Origin: Burkholderiaceae bacterium
Lineage (GTDB): Bacteria; Pseudomonadota; Gammaproteobacteria; Burkholderiales; Burkholderiaceae_E
Assembly: GCA_027493945.1 (NCBI GenBank)
Contig: JAOSJU010000001.1
Coordinates: forward strand, 1,984,001 to 2,048,000
Reading direction: 5' to 3'
Length of the DNA: 64,000 nt
In this document: in pieces, positions 17,311-25,098 of the stretch
How positions within the stretch are numbered: the first letter of the stretch is position 1
Layout of the letters: every line of letters starts with the position of its first letter
Translations under genes and position numbers: made by a program
Notes under the pieces: generated by a model
What the model was told of the DNA's origin: nothing
Database searches by the model: none
Seen by the model: the letters and a program-made list of their open reading frames with translations, nothing else

Positions 17311-18390
17311 CTAGCGCAAGATCCTCTCGAACTGCTCCCGGCTCTGGGCCAACTCCTTCAACCGTCCGACGAATTCGCCGGCCATCACGCCATCGATGAC
17401 GCGGTGATCGTGAGTCAGGCAGAGGTGCGTCATCGTGCGGATCGCCAACTCGCCCCTGTGAATGGCCGGCTTCGGTCCGATCTTGCCCAGCCCGAGGATG
17501 GCGCATTGCGGGGGATTGATGATCGGCGTCATGAACTCCACCTCGTTGCGACCGCCGCTCGTCACGGTGAAAGTGCCGCCCTCGCAATCCCCGGCATCGA
17601 GTCGGTTCTCGCGCGCCTTCCGGGAGAGTTTCGAGATTTCACGAGAAATCGCGGAGAGGCTCTTCCGGTCTGCATCCTTCACCACCGGGACCACGAGACC
17701 GCGCTCCAGTGCGACGGCGAAACCCACGTTGCAGTGGCCCCAATAGACGATCTCGTTGTCGATGAGGCTGGAATTCACGACCGGGAATTCCCTCAGTACC
17801 GTGGCGGTCAGCTTGCAGAACAGATCGACATAGGTGATCTTCTGTGCCGAGTTGTCCAGCAGCAATTCCTTGCGGAACCGATCGAGTTCAGTCAGATCGG
17901 CCTCCGCAAATACAGTCATCTGCGCAGCGGTCTGGAGGCTGGCCAACATGTTGCGGGCGATGGCAAGCCGCATGCCGGCTAGCGGCTCACGCCGGTCTTC
18001 CGCTGCACTCGGTGGCGTGGGCGCGCCAGGCTTCCCGGTCAGCGAGGCGCGTGTGCTGCCCGCACCGGTGGCATCGTCTTCGCCGGCGGTTGACGTCCCG
18101 GTACCCGCCCCGCGTGTTCCGCGGTTGCCGGCCTTGAACTCCTCGAACTCCTCCGGGCTGTCGGCGATCACCCCCAGCACGTCGCCCACTTTGACCATGT
18201 CATCAGGCTGACGGAGATGGAACAGAAGCCCGGATGCGGGCGCCTCGACTTCCGACGACGCCTTGGCGGTTTCGATCACCACGATCGGCTCGCCCTGTTC
18301 TACTCTGTCGCCATGCGAGCGGAGCCATTCGGTCACGCTGATGTCGTCCTCGGCCATCCCGAGTTTCGGGACATACGCCGCAGTAATCAT
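17311..18390 (-). CDS. 2-oxo-acid dehydrogenase E2 (lipoyl acyltransferase)
   Basis: This 359-residue E2 protein transfers the acyl group from E1 to CoA. It has an N-terminal lipoyl domain with lipoyl-lysine near residue 43 (IETAKASSEVEAP), a Gly/Thr/Ala-rich linker (about 90-135) and a C-terminal catalytic domain with GLVVPVVKDADRKSL, the NPPQCAILGLG strand and the active-site HDHRVIDG. I see no peripheral-subunit-binding domain in the linker, where most E2 proteins bind E1 or E3. The E1 genes lie directly upstream, and no E3 gene is in the cluster. Specificity (pyruvate, acetoin or a branched 2-oxo acid) cannot be assigned. Confidence 0.9.
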   Translation of the reverse strand: MITAAYVPKLGMAEDDISVTEWLRSHGDRVEQGEPIVVIETAKASSEVEAPASGLLFHLRQPDDMVKVGDVLGVIADSPEEFEEFKAGNRGTRGAGTGTSTAGEDDATGAGSTRASLTGKPGAPTPPSAAEDRREPLAGMRLAIARNMLASLQTAAQMTVFAEADLTELDRFRKELLLDNSAQKITYVDLFCKLTATVLREFPVVNSSLIDNEIVYWGHCNVGFAVALERGLVVPVVKDADRKSLSAISREISKLSRKARENRLDAGDCEGGTFTVTSGGRNEVEFMTPIINPPQCAILGLGKIGPKPAIHRGELAIRTMTHLCLTHDHRVIDGVMAGEFVGRLKELAQSREQFERILR

Positions 18391-18449
18391 GAGCCTTCGA
18401 TCCCTCGTTCAATTCGGTCGGCTATGCGCGGGTCGCGCCGATCACCCGG

Positions 18450-19444
18450 CTAAACGACCTGTCGCACCGCACGGACAATCGAGTCTTCGTTGGGCAAATA
18501 GAGGTCTTCCAGGATGGGGCCACCCGGTACCGGCACCATCGGCGCTGCAACCCGGCGCACGGGCGCCTTGAGGTAGGAGAAGTATTCGCTGCATGCCGGG
18601 GGCCGCGATCTCCGCGCCGATGCCTCCACGGATACGGCTTTCTTCAACCGTCACCAGACGCCCGGTCTTCTCCACGGAATCAAAGATCGTGTCGGTATCG
18701 AGCGGCACGATGGTGCGAGGGTCGATTACTTCGACCTCGATGCCTTCGCGGGCCAGCTTTTCTGCGGCGCTCAGCGCCTTGGTGACCATGAAGCCCACGG
18801 CGACGACCGTGACGTCCGAGCCCTCCCGACGAACCGCAGCCTTGCCGAACTGAACCGTGAAGTCTTCGTCCGGCACTTCCTGCTTCACCGGACTCAGAAT
18901 CAGTCTCTTGTGTTCGACGAAAACAACCGGATCGTTGCTGCGGATGGCGGTCTTCAAAAGGCCCTTTGCATCATGCGGCGTGGAGGGAATCGCAACGATC
19001 AAACCGGGCGTCTGGATCAACTGCGACTCGACGCACTGGGAATGACCATACGCACTGCGCGAACCACCACCCATTGCGGCACGGATCACCACCGGCATCT
19101 CGTATTGCGCACCGGTGATATAGCGCCACTGGGCGAGGTTGTTGCAGACCTGATCCATCGTCATCAGCAGGAAGTCGCCGAACATCAGCTCCGAGGATGG
19201 GGCGCATTCCGTTCATCGCGGCGCCGATGGCCGTTCCGACGAGGGCGTTCTCCGCAATAGGCGTGTTCAAGACCCGCTTCTCGCCAAATTCCGCGACGAG
19301 GCCGCGCGTCTGGCCGAAGACGCCGATCCGGACGTCTTCGCCCAATACGAATACGCTTGGGTCGCGCCGCATCTCCTCGGCCATCGCCTCGTTCAGTGCC
19401 TTCAGAAACGAAATTTTGTGTCCCACCTGCTTACCCCGAATCAC
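18450..19444 (-). CDS. 2-oxo-acid dehydrogenase E1 beta subunit (two frame breaks)
   Basis: This is the thiamine-diphosphate-dependent E1 beta subunit, about 330 residues. It begins ISFLKALNEAMAEEMRRD and continues VFVLGEDV and NTPIAENALVGTAIGAAMNG. One extra base at 19193-19194 breaks the frame. The next frame carries the GDFLLMTMDQVCNN and VEVIDPRTIVPLDTDTI regions. A second break in the G run 18598-18602 leads to a C terminus ending PILEDLYLPNEDSIVRAVRQVV. The start is a GTG at 19444 overlapping the E1 alpha stop (GTGA); a second GTG six codons on has GGGGTAAGCAG before it. Together with E1 alpha it decarboxylates a 2-oxo acid and reductively acylates E2. Confidence 0.87.
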
Positions 19445-20408
19445 GCGTAGACGTCGTCGAACAGATCCCCGATGCCTGGATCGGGCTCGGCGAACGCTGC
19501 CTCCGGGGCTGCGGCGACCTCGTCACGAACCCGTTGACGCAGCTCCTCGTCTTCTGGCTCGGTCAGAATCCGCCGTCCGAGGATCTTCGTTCGGGCAAGA
19601 TCGATCGGATCGCGCTTTGCCCAAGCTGCCAGGTCTTCCTTCGGAACGTACTTCGCCGAGTCCGCGGAGTAGTGCGGCGCCATGCGGAAGGTCTTGTATT
19701 CGACGACGTAGGGCCCCTTGGCGGCGCGTGCGTGAGCAATGGCGCGCTGGGTCGCCTCATAGGTCGTCTCGATGTCCTGCCCGTCGACGATTTCGAACGG
19801 AATGTCGTAGCCCGCCGCGCGCGGCGCGACGTCTCCGGTCGGGAAGTGCTCGCTCATGTGGCTCATTTCGCAATACTGGTTGTTGCAGATCGCGAAGACG
19901 ACCGGCAGCTTCCAGAGGGCGGCCATGCACATCGAGGGATTGGCATCGCCCTCGTTGCAGCTGCCTTCGCCCACATAGAACATCGTTACCTGGTCGAGCT
20001 TGCGCATTTTCGAAGCCAAGGCGGTACCCACGGCCATGGAAAAGTCCGAGCCCAAGCACGCAGCCAGGCCGGGGATGTTGTTGCCGCGATCAGCCAGATG
20101 CTGGGTCGCCTTGCCCTTGCAGAGGCCGGTTCGTTTCTCCGGTATTCGGTCCAGATGTCCTTCGGCGTCATACCCTTGCCGATGTATTCCCCAACGCCCC
20201 GGTGCGTGCCGAACAGGATGTCGCTCTTGCGCAGCGGCCCCGTCACGCCGATGGCAACCGCCTCTTGCCCGGTACCCAGATGTGGATTGACGTGAATTCG
20301 CCCTTCCCTGGCGAGTCCCTGGTGCGTTTCTTCCATGAACCGCACCAGAATCATCCGGCGATACATTTCCCAGAGCGTGCCGTCTTCCAGAGCCATGTCG
20401 AGCTTCAC
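19441..20408 (-). CDS. 2-oxo-acid dehydrogenase E1 alpha subunit (frame break)
   Basis: This is the E1 alpha subunit, about 322 residues. The N-terminal part has MYRRMILVRFMEE, HLGTGQEAVAIGV and FGTHRGVGEYIGKG. The frame breaks near the T run 20134-20136 (one base missing), after which the thiamine diphosphate motif GEGSCNEGDANPSM...CNN follows, then the phosphorylation-loop region HYSADSAKYVP. The GTG start at 20408 overlaps the stop of the kinase-like gene (GTGA), and the stop overlaps the E1 beta start. An ATG at 20396 is an alternative start. The tight spacing with E1 beta indicates one transcript. Confidence 0.88.
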
Positions 20409-21010
20409 CCCGCCTGAATTTCGGTTGTCCCGCGATCCGTCTCACCGGACGCGCCGTTCGCGCCGATGAGTTCCACTATCCTGTTCACGCAAACATCGAT
20501 CGGCTTGCTCGTGTCGACGACGTGATATCCCTCGGAGGCCTCGATCTTCTCGAACGCACTGGCGATCGGCCCGTACAGTTCATCCAGATCGATGGCGATC
20601 TTCTGCTTCTCCGGTGACAAAGCCAGAGCCTGCATCCGGGCCTCCTGGCGCGCGGCGATCGCTTCCCGGGAGTGGCACTCCAGCAAGACGGGCAGGACAT
20701 CGTAGCCGACGCTTCGGGACCACTCGATCAGGTGGCGCCGATGCTTCTTGCGCATGATGCCGATTTCGACGTAGTAGCGATCGGCAGGGACGGATCGCAT
20801 GTGTTCGATGATCCGATCGACCAGGCGCGGGTTTTCCTCGAGCCAGCGTTTCAGGCAGACCTCGTCTTCGGCAACGATGTCCCTGAAATGGACGTCGACG
20901 TGGATCGCCTCGCCCGGCAGGACGTCTTGCAGCCGGTGGATGATCGCGGTCTTCCCCGTGTAGGGAAGGCCGGAGAACAGGACAACAGTCTGCCTCGTCG
21001 GGGCGCTCAT
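20405..21010 (-). CDS. P-loop kinase-like protein of unknown substrate
   Basis: This 201-residue P-loop NTPase has Walker A GLPYTGKT at residues 14-21 and an acidic HVDVHFRDIV strand. It also has basic residues that could form a lid (RKKHRRHLIEWSRS) and a strand ending PVLLECHSREAIAARQEARM. The layout resembles small-molecule kinases such as shikimate-kinase or chloramphenicol-phosphotransferase relatives, but I cannot name the substrate. It is the first gene of the dehydrogenase/transporter group and overlaps the E1 alpha start, so it may phosphorylate a pathway intermediate. The start at 21010 has only a weak Shine-Dalgarno sequence. Confidence 0.75.
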   Translation of the reverse strand: MSAPTRQTVVLFSGLPYTGKTAIIHRLQDVLPGEAIHVDVHFRDIVAEDEVCLKRWLEENPRLVDRIIEHMRSVPADRYYVEIGIMRKKHRRHLIEWSRSVGYDVLPVLLECHSREAIAARQEARMQALALSPEKQKIAIDLDELYGPIASAFEKIEASEGYHVVDTSKPIDVCVNRIVELIGANGASGETDRGTTEIQAG

Positions 21011-21066
21011 CCGGATACGCCCGCTAGCGAAGATGCGTGCACTGAACCGGCGCCAACGAGGCGCCA

Positions 21067-21085
21067 GGGTGCGAGTGTCGCACCC
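21067..21085. promoter_or_regulatory. perfect inverted repeat upstream of the kinase/E1 operon
   Basis: GGGTGCGA-GTG-TCGCACCC is an eight-base perfect inverted repeat in the 237-base gap between the LuxR gene and the kinase-like gene. Next to it at 21049-21065 is GGCGCC-AACGA-GGCGCC. The gap is otherwise without a gene. The repeat could be a binding site for the upstream LuxR regulator or a weak terminator for it. Confidence 0.4.
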
Positions 21086-21247
21086 GAGGCTCTGCAAGAT
21101 GGTCCGCTCTCACCGACCTGTCCCTCCCCGCACGGAATCGATGTCCGTCGGGCGGAGGCTACACAGCCGGTTTCAGCCGAACAATAGCGTAATTGGCCTA
21201 GAAGGACGTCGCGCGAAAAGCTGCCCCAAGCCTGCTGCAGGGGACAT

Positions 21248-22429
21248 TTACCTCCGCGCGCACCGACAACCGTCGTGCCGACCAGGGTCGGGGCTCGGCG
21301 CAAAACGGAGAAGCATCGCGGCAAGGCCGGTCCGATTGTGGACGTCGGCTTTGCTGTACATCGCGCGGAGATGGTTCTGGACGGTACGCACGCTGATGCC
21401 CAGGACTCTCGCGATCTGGGGGTTGGTCATCCCCTTGGCCACCAGGTGCGCAACCTCGATCTCTCGCATGGTCAGATTGAGGCGTTTCACAGCAGACTGA
21501 TTCACGTCGTGGCCGTCACGCAGGAGGCACATGATGAATTGCGCCCTGCCCGCTTCTTCGACACAGGCATGAATGCGACAGGTGACTTCCCTCCGGAATC
21601 GGGTGGAGAACCGAACTATTCGATAGCTCGGCGCCCGGTCGTCGGTCTCGTGCCGATCGAGCATATCCCTGCAGATCGACTGAATTTCCCGGGTGACTTC
21701 ATGGGACAGCGTCTCCGGCGCATCGCTGTTCATCGGTTCGGGAAACCCGAGAAGATCGGACACCTCCTCGTCGACGTACGTCGGTACGCAATCGTGGTCG
21801 AGAATCATGATCCCCAATAGCGGCGGCTCACTGGAAAGAACCTCGATGATCGACTGCCGCTCGGTCGCCATGTCCTTGATCTGCACCCGCTGCATGGCCT
21901 GTGCATAGTAGGGCAGCAGGGTAGCGACCCGGACGACATCCGCTTCCGTAAACGGGGCGCATCGCTTCGAACGATGCAACCCGATCATTCCGCCCGGAAC
22001 ACCGTCCGGCAGGTTCGCCTTGTCGAGTCCGATCGTCATCACGTGGTAAATCGACTGCGGCTTCAGGAACTCGTTGCAGAACGCATCGTCCTCATAGCTC
22101 ACGCGCGCCCTGATATCGGACGAGGTGAAGATGCGTTCGCCGCCGCACTTGAACAGGCGCGAGAGTTGAAGAACGAAGGGATCGCGTGCCTGGTAGTCCT
22201 GGCTCCACCTTCGAAGGTCGGAATCCCTGACACCGAATGCCTGCCCGCGGACGAAGCGCCAGCCAAACGGCGTGTTGGTGCTGTCGAAGCAGACACCGCT
22301 GTCGCAACCAACCAGTCTGTTGATGCCCTCGTACATCACGCCCTGAAGCTCTGGCAGGGTCTGGCAGACCCGGGCACGTTCGCCCAGATCCCTGATTGTC
22401 CTGACCTCCTGGACCGACAGCTTCTTCAT
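21248..22429 (-). CDS. LuxR-type transcriptional regulator with sensor domain
   Basis: This is a regulator of about 393 residues with a C-terminal LuxR/GerE helix-turn-helix: LTMREIEVAHLVAKGMTNPQIA followed by VLGISVRTVQNHLRAMYSKA. The N-terminal 150 residues form a possible GAF-like sensor (CDSGVCFDSTNTPFGWRFVRG), and a PAS-like segment (LGIMILDHDCVPTYVDEEVSDLLG) lies in the middle. The frame extends to 22534; I prefer the ATG at 22429, though no good Shine-Dalgarno sequence precedes it. It is the most upstream gene of the kinase/E1/E2/liv group on the same strand and is its probable regulator. The signal it senses is unknown. Confidence 0.82.
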   Translation of the reverse strand: MKKLSVQEVRTIRDLGERARVCQTLPELQGVMYEGINRLVGCDSGVCFDSTNTPFGWRFVRGQAFGVRDSDLRRWSQDYQARDPFVLQLSRLFKCGGERIFTSSDIRARVSYEDDAFCNEFLKPQSIYHVMTIGLDKANLPDGVPGGMIGLHRSKRCAPFTEADVVRVATLLPYYAQAMQRVQIKDMATERQSIIEVLSSEPPLLGIMILDHDCVPTYVDEEVSDLLGFPEPMNSDAPETLSHEVTREIQSICRDMLDRHETDDRAPSYRIVRFSTRFRREVTCRIHACVEEAGRAQFIMCLLRDGHDVNQSAVKRLNLTMREIEVAHLVAKGMTNPQIARVLGISVRTVQNHLRAMYSKADVHNRTGLAAMLLRFAPSPDPGRHDGCRCARR

Positions 22430-22564
22430 GTGATGAACGATGTAGACGGTCGGATCAGCACACCCGAAATGACGTATCGACGCGATAAGCGATGCACGTA
22501 CGTCATTTTGCCGCCTGTTCCGTTTTCGTCGCAATCCGGTCCCGGTTTTTTGGAGCCGCCGGAA

Positions 22565-22953
22565 TCAGGCGGGAAAGCCCGCTTGCGTGACGAAGCGCAC
22601 GTCGCGCGGGCGGCGGCTGCGCCCGGGGCGTAGCGACGCGAGGCTGCGGTCGCGGATCACGCGGCGCCAGCGGTGGCCGGTGGTGATCACGCGGCCGTCG
22701 GGGCCGAGCACCGCGTAGAGGGTCGACGCCTCGACCGCCTTGCGCCAGGTCGCGCGCGGCTCGCGGCGGGCGACCTGGTCGAGCGCCGCGCGGTCGAAGG
22801 TGACGATCTCGGCGCCGCGGTGGTCGTGGTGGCGGCGGCCGTAGCCGAGCAGGCAGGCGAGCGCTTCGAGGTCGATGCCGCGCTGGCGGGCGCGGATCAG
22901 GGCGTGGGCGGTGAGGGGGTGGGGTCAGTCGGGAGGTGCGCGGCGATGGACAT
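22565..22953 (-). pseudogene. DUF4258-like small protein, frame broken
   Basis: One frame reads LTAHALIRARQRGIDLEALA, then GAEIVTFDRAALDQVARR, YAVLGPDGRVITTGHRW and a basic C terminus ending AGFPA. The spacing resembles DUF4258-type toxin-like proteins, but this is a low-confidence match. No start codon exists in that frame. A candidate start MSIAAHLP at 22953 lies in another frame, and the change falls in the G/C-rich run near 22910-22930. The same 5' sequence recurs in degraded form at 26100-26170. It could be a real gene with one missing base or a remnant. Confidence 0.45.
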
Positions 22954-22976
22954 GGGGCGGCTCCGGCGGGTGGGGT

Positions 22977-23019
22977 AGGCCGGATGATCGCGGGGGCGGG
23001 GCTCAGGGGGTGAGCCCGG
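22977..23019. repeat. 43-base dispersed hairpin repeat, copy 1
   Basis: This 43-base segment recurs without mismatch at 26189-26231. Its end forms a hairpin, GGGCTCA-GGGGG-TGAGCCC (22999-23017). Both copies lie just outside the 5' end of related gene remnants on the minus strand, so they may be a shared promoter-proximal segment or a REP-like element. The 130 bases from here to the next gene hold no other gene that I can see. Confidence 0.7.
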
Positions 23020-23148
23020 AAGGTTGCGCAGCTGCGGTCGCCCGCGTAGTCCATCCGGGTCGGCAGTTCGCAGTCTTATCGATGCCGGACTTGCCGCCTA
23101 TCGTGGACTGGCTCGCCGGAAGCGTGCGGCGACTCATGCCTGAACTGG

Positions 23149-23154
23149 TATAAT
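23149..23154 (+). promoter_or_regulatory. extended -10 promoter of the higBA-like pair
   Basis: TGG-TATAAT is a consensus extended -10 element. It overlaps the ATG proposed for the toxin gene (ATG at 23153), so either the promoter serves a shorter protein or the match is fortuitous. Confidence 0.4.
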
Positions 23155-23524
23155 GCCCTACCCGAGACTGCCGGCGACCGAGAAGCCCCTGATCTGGCTT
23201 GGCAGCAGCTATCGCGACTTGATGTCGATGCCCGAGCCGGTCCGCCATTTCTTCGGGCACGCACTCGGGCGCGCGCAACAGGGGGAGCGACACGAGTCGG
23301 CGAAAGTTCTGCGGGGCTTCGGAGGAGCGGGGGTCCTCGAGATCATCAAGGACGAAGCCGGCGGCACGTTCCGGGCGGTCTATACCGTGAGGTTCCGGGC
23401 AACGGTCTTCGTTCTGCATGTGTTCCAGAAGAAGAGTCGGCGTGGCGTGGAGACGCCGAACGAGGACATGGCGCTGATACGCGCCCGCCTGAAGATTGCC
23501 GAGGTGTATTCGCGGAGAGGATGA
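23153..23524 (+). CDS. HigB/RelE-type toxin (phage Gp49-like)
   Basis: This 123-residue protein belongs to the RelE/HigB superfamily of mRNA interferase toxins. It has KPLIWLGSSYRDLMSMPEPVR near the N terminus, then ESAKVLRGFGGAGVLEI, YTVRFRATVFVLHVFQKKS and a final helix. The lysine pair after HVFQ is typical of the family. The annotated ATG lies inside a TATAAT box, so the true start may differ, but the conserved core begins at about residue 11. The antitoxin gene follows after one base. Confidence 0.82.
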   Translation: MPYPRLPATEKPLIWLGSSYRDLMSMPEPVRHFFGHALGRAQQGERHESAKVLRGFGGAGVLEIIKDEAGGTFRAVYTVRFRATVFVLHVFQKKSRRGVETPNEDMALIRARLKIAEVYSRRG

Positions 23525-23525
23525 G

Positions 23526-23870
23526 ATGCGCCGTATGAAGAAAGAGGTCATCGGTGGCGTTGAAGTGCTGCGCGGCTCGGACAATGTCTTTGCCGATCTC
23601 GGCCTTCCGAATGCCGACAAGCTCAAGGTCAAGTCCGACCTGGTGATCGAGATCATTCGTGCGATCCGTCGGCTCGGGCTCACGCAGGAAGCCGCAGCGC
23701 AGCGCATGGGGCTGACCCAACCAAAGGTGTCGAGCATCGTGCGCGGCGACTTCGCCAACGTCTCCGAGCGCAAGCTGATGGACTGCCTGACCCGCCCGGG
23801 TTACGACGTCGAGATCGCGGTCCGGCCGTCGAGGCGGCAGACGGGGCGGTTGTCAGTGGCGGTCAACTGA
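23526..23870 (+). CDS. XRE-family HigA-like antitoxin
   Basis: This 114-residue antitoxin has a helix-turn-helix: DLVIEIIRAIRRLGLTQEAAAQRMGLTQPKVSSIVRGD at residues 39-76, read in two overlapping parts. It matches the HTH type that follows Gp49-like toxins and should bind the toxin and repress the operon. The ATG at 23526 lies one base after the toxin stop and has a GGAGAGG-type ribosome site. It appears intact. Confidence 0.87.
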   Translation: MRRMKKEVIGGVEVLRGSDNVFADLGLPNADKLKVKSDLVIEIIRAIRRLGLTQEAAAQRMGLTQPKVSSIVRGDFANVSERKLMDCLTRPGYDVEIAVRPSRRQTGRLSVAVN

Positions 23871-23876
23871 GGCGCG

Positions 23877-24231
23877 TCAGCTGGCGCCACCCCCGGCACG
23901 GCGCCCTGTGCGGGTGCTGCGTGTCGACCGCCCGGGTCGCGCCGCGATCTTCACGAACCTCACTTCCACCCGGCAGCCAAGTGCCCGGGCGTAACGCTGC
24001 AACGTCGCGATCGACGGTGAGTGCGCGGCGTTGCCCGATTCGGAGTCGGGCCACGGCCGATTGGGTGGTGCCGATCCGCTCGGCGAGTTGCGCCTGCGTG
24101 AGGCCGGCGCTCGCGCGCGCCTTCAGGAGTTCGTCGATGAAGGCGAACTCGTCCGCGAGCGCCTCGTACGCGCTCTTCACCTCCGGGCGCTTGAAGGCCC
24201 GCGCCTTGAACCTCTGCAGAGGGCTACTCAT
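23877..24231 (-). CDS. XRE-family antitoxin (frame break)
   Basis: This HigA/RelB-type antitoxin has an XRE helix-turn-helix, LLKARASAGLTQAQLAERIG followed by TTQSAVARL. One extra base at 24042-24043 breaks the frame exactly where relatives continue ESG. In the repaired frame it reads ESGNAAHSPSIATLQRYARALG, GCRVEVRFVKI and a basic tail ending in GGGAS, with stop at 23877-23879. Its partner toxin gene, upstream on the same strand, is decayed, so it may now be an orphan antitoxin. Confidence 0.75.
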
Positions 24232-24458
24232 GCCTCACCTCTTTCATCCGCCGGACCGCCACGGCGAGTTCCCTCGGCGGCCTTGATCCGCAGTTCGAAC
24301 AGGCCGTCGCCCATCGCCCTCGTATGCGGCATGCCCGGGTCCGGCCCGAATACCTCGAGCCGCTCCGCTTACCTGAACAGGTGGGCCAGGAGTCCGGGCG
24401 GCAACGCTGCGAGCTCGCGCTTCAGGCGCTCAATGTGAAACTCGAGTTTCCAGGCCAT
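24224..24458 (-). pseudogene. decayed RelE/HigB-type toxin gene
   Basis: The start MAWKLEFHIERLKRELAALP and the segment AERLEVFGPDPGMPHTRAMG are typical of a RelE/Gp49 toxin. An in-frame TAA stands where relatives have Tyr (after HLFR). About 33 codons are then missing between ELRIKAAEG and a C-terminal ELAVAVRRMKEVRHE, which is found in another frame. The lost part would hold the RVFY core and the KKTQKTP motif, so the toxin should be inactive. The stop overlaps the antitoxin start region. Unlike most breaks in this window, the internal deletion cannot be explained by one wrong base. Confidence 0.7.
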
Positions 24459-24465
24459 TCAGTAT

Positions 24466-24481
24466 ATAGCACATCTGCTAT
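24466..24481 (-). promoter_or_regulatory. palindromic operator of the RelE/XRE pair
   Basis: ATAGCA-CATC-TGCTAT is a perfect 6-4-6 palindrome just upstream of the toxin ATG, next to a TATACT -10 box on the minus strand. A close relative (TAGCACATTCGTGCTA) lies before the ParDE-type operon at 28963-28980. Both are followed by GTCGAC. Confidence 0.55.
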
Positions 24482-24683
24482 GTCGACACAGCGCCCTTCG
24501 GCAACCAGCCAAAGGGGCACAGGACTGCTCCGGGGCAGACGGCGTGCAGGTGTTTGGTCGGGCGTCCAGAGCGTGGCACAGCCCGCGGGACCCGGGCGCG
24601 TCGCAAGTAGGCCGATTGGCCTCGGAGCGGTGGCTGATGCGTGGTGGTCCCCACGATCTTCTGTGGGACCGGATTCCTGGGAC

Positions 24684-24702
24684 GTATCAGAATAGATACA
24701 AT
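24684..24702 (+). promoter_or_regulatory. palindrome and -10 box before the orphan XRE gene
   Basis: GTATC-AGAATA-GATAC overlaps a TACAAT -10 box (24697-24702), about 25 bases before the ATG. This suggests autorepression. The 200 bases upstream show no gene. Confidence 0.45.
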
Positions 24703-24726
24703 ACCGCACGCCCTATCGGTGAACGC

Positions 24727-25017
24727 ATGAAACGAAATCCCCACGTCGGGTCGACCCTCGACGACTTCCTGCGGGCAGACGGCAGCTACGACGCCGTGCA
24801 GGCGATCGCCGTCAAGCGCGCGCTCACCTTCCAGCTCGAGCAGACCATGCGCAAGGATCGCCTCACCAAGACCGAGATGGCGCAGCGCATGCGCACGACC
24901 CGCGCGCAACTCGACCGCCTGCTCGACCCCGACAATCCGTCGACGACGCTGCAGACGCTGGTGAAGGCAGCGGGGGCGGTGGGCAAGCAGTTGCGAATCA
25001 CGCTGGTGAAGGCGTGA
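24727..25017 (+). CDS. XRE-family small regulator (orphan antitoxin-like)
   Basis: This 96-residue protein has a C-terminal helix-turn-helix: ALTFQLEQTMRKDRLTKTEM followed by AQRMRTTRAQLDRLLDPDNP. The sequence resembles HigA-like antitoxins of the type in which the toxin gene normally lies upstream. No toxin-like frame was found on either side, so it is probably an orphan. Its own promoter has a palindrome suited to autoregulation. Confidence 0.75.
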   Translation: MKRNPHVGSTLDDFLRADGSYDAVQAIAVKRALTFQLEQTMRKDRLTKTEMAQRMRTTRAQLDRLLDPDNPSTTLQTLVKAAGAVGKQLRITLVKA

Positions 25018-25048
25018 GCGCCGGTCGTTCGAGGCGGCGAGACGGACG

Positions 25049-25077
25049 TTGACAAGACGTACGTCATTGCGTACGCT
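25049..25077 (+). promoter_or_regulatory. promoter/operator of the yefM-yoeB-like pair
   Basis: TTGACA (25049-25054) is followed after 17 bases by TACGCT (25072-25077). Two CGTACG motifs lie in the spacer and -10 region, separated by TCATTG. YefM-type repressors bind paired TGTACA-like palindromes, so these are likely operators. Confidence 0.6.
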
Positions 25078-25098
25078 ACAAGCCCTCCGGAGACCGGC

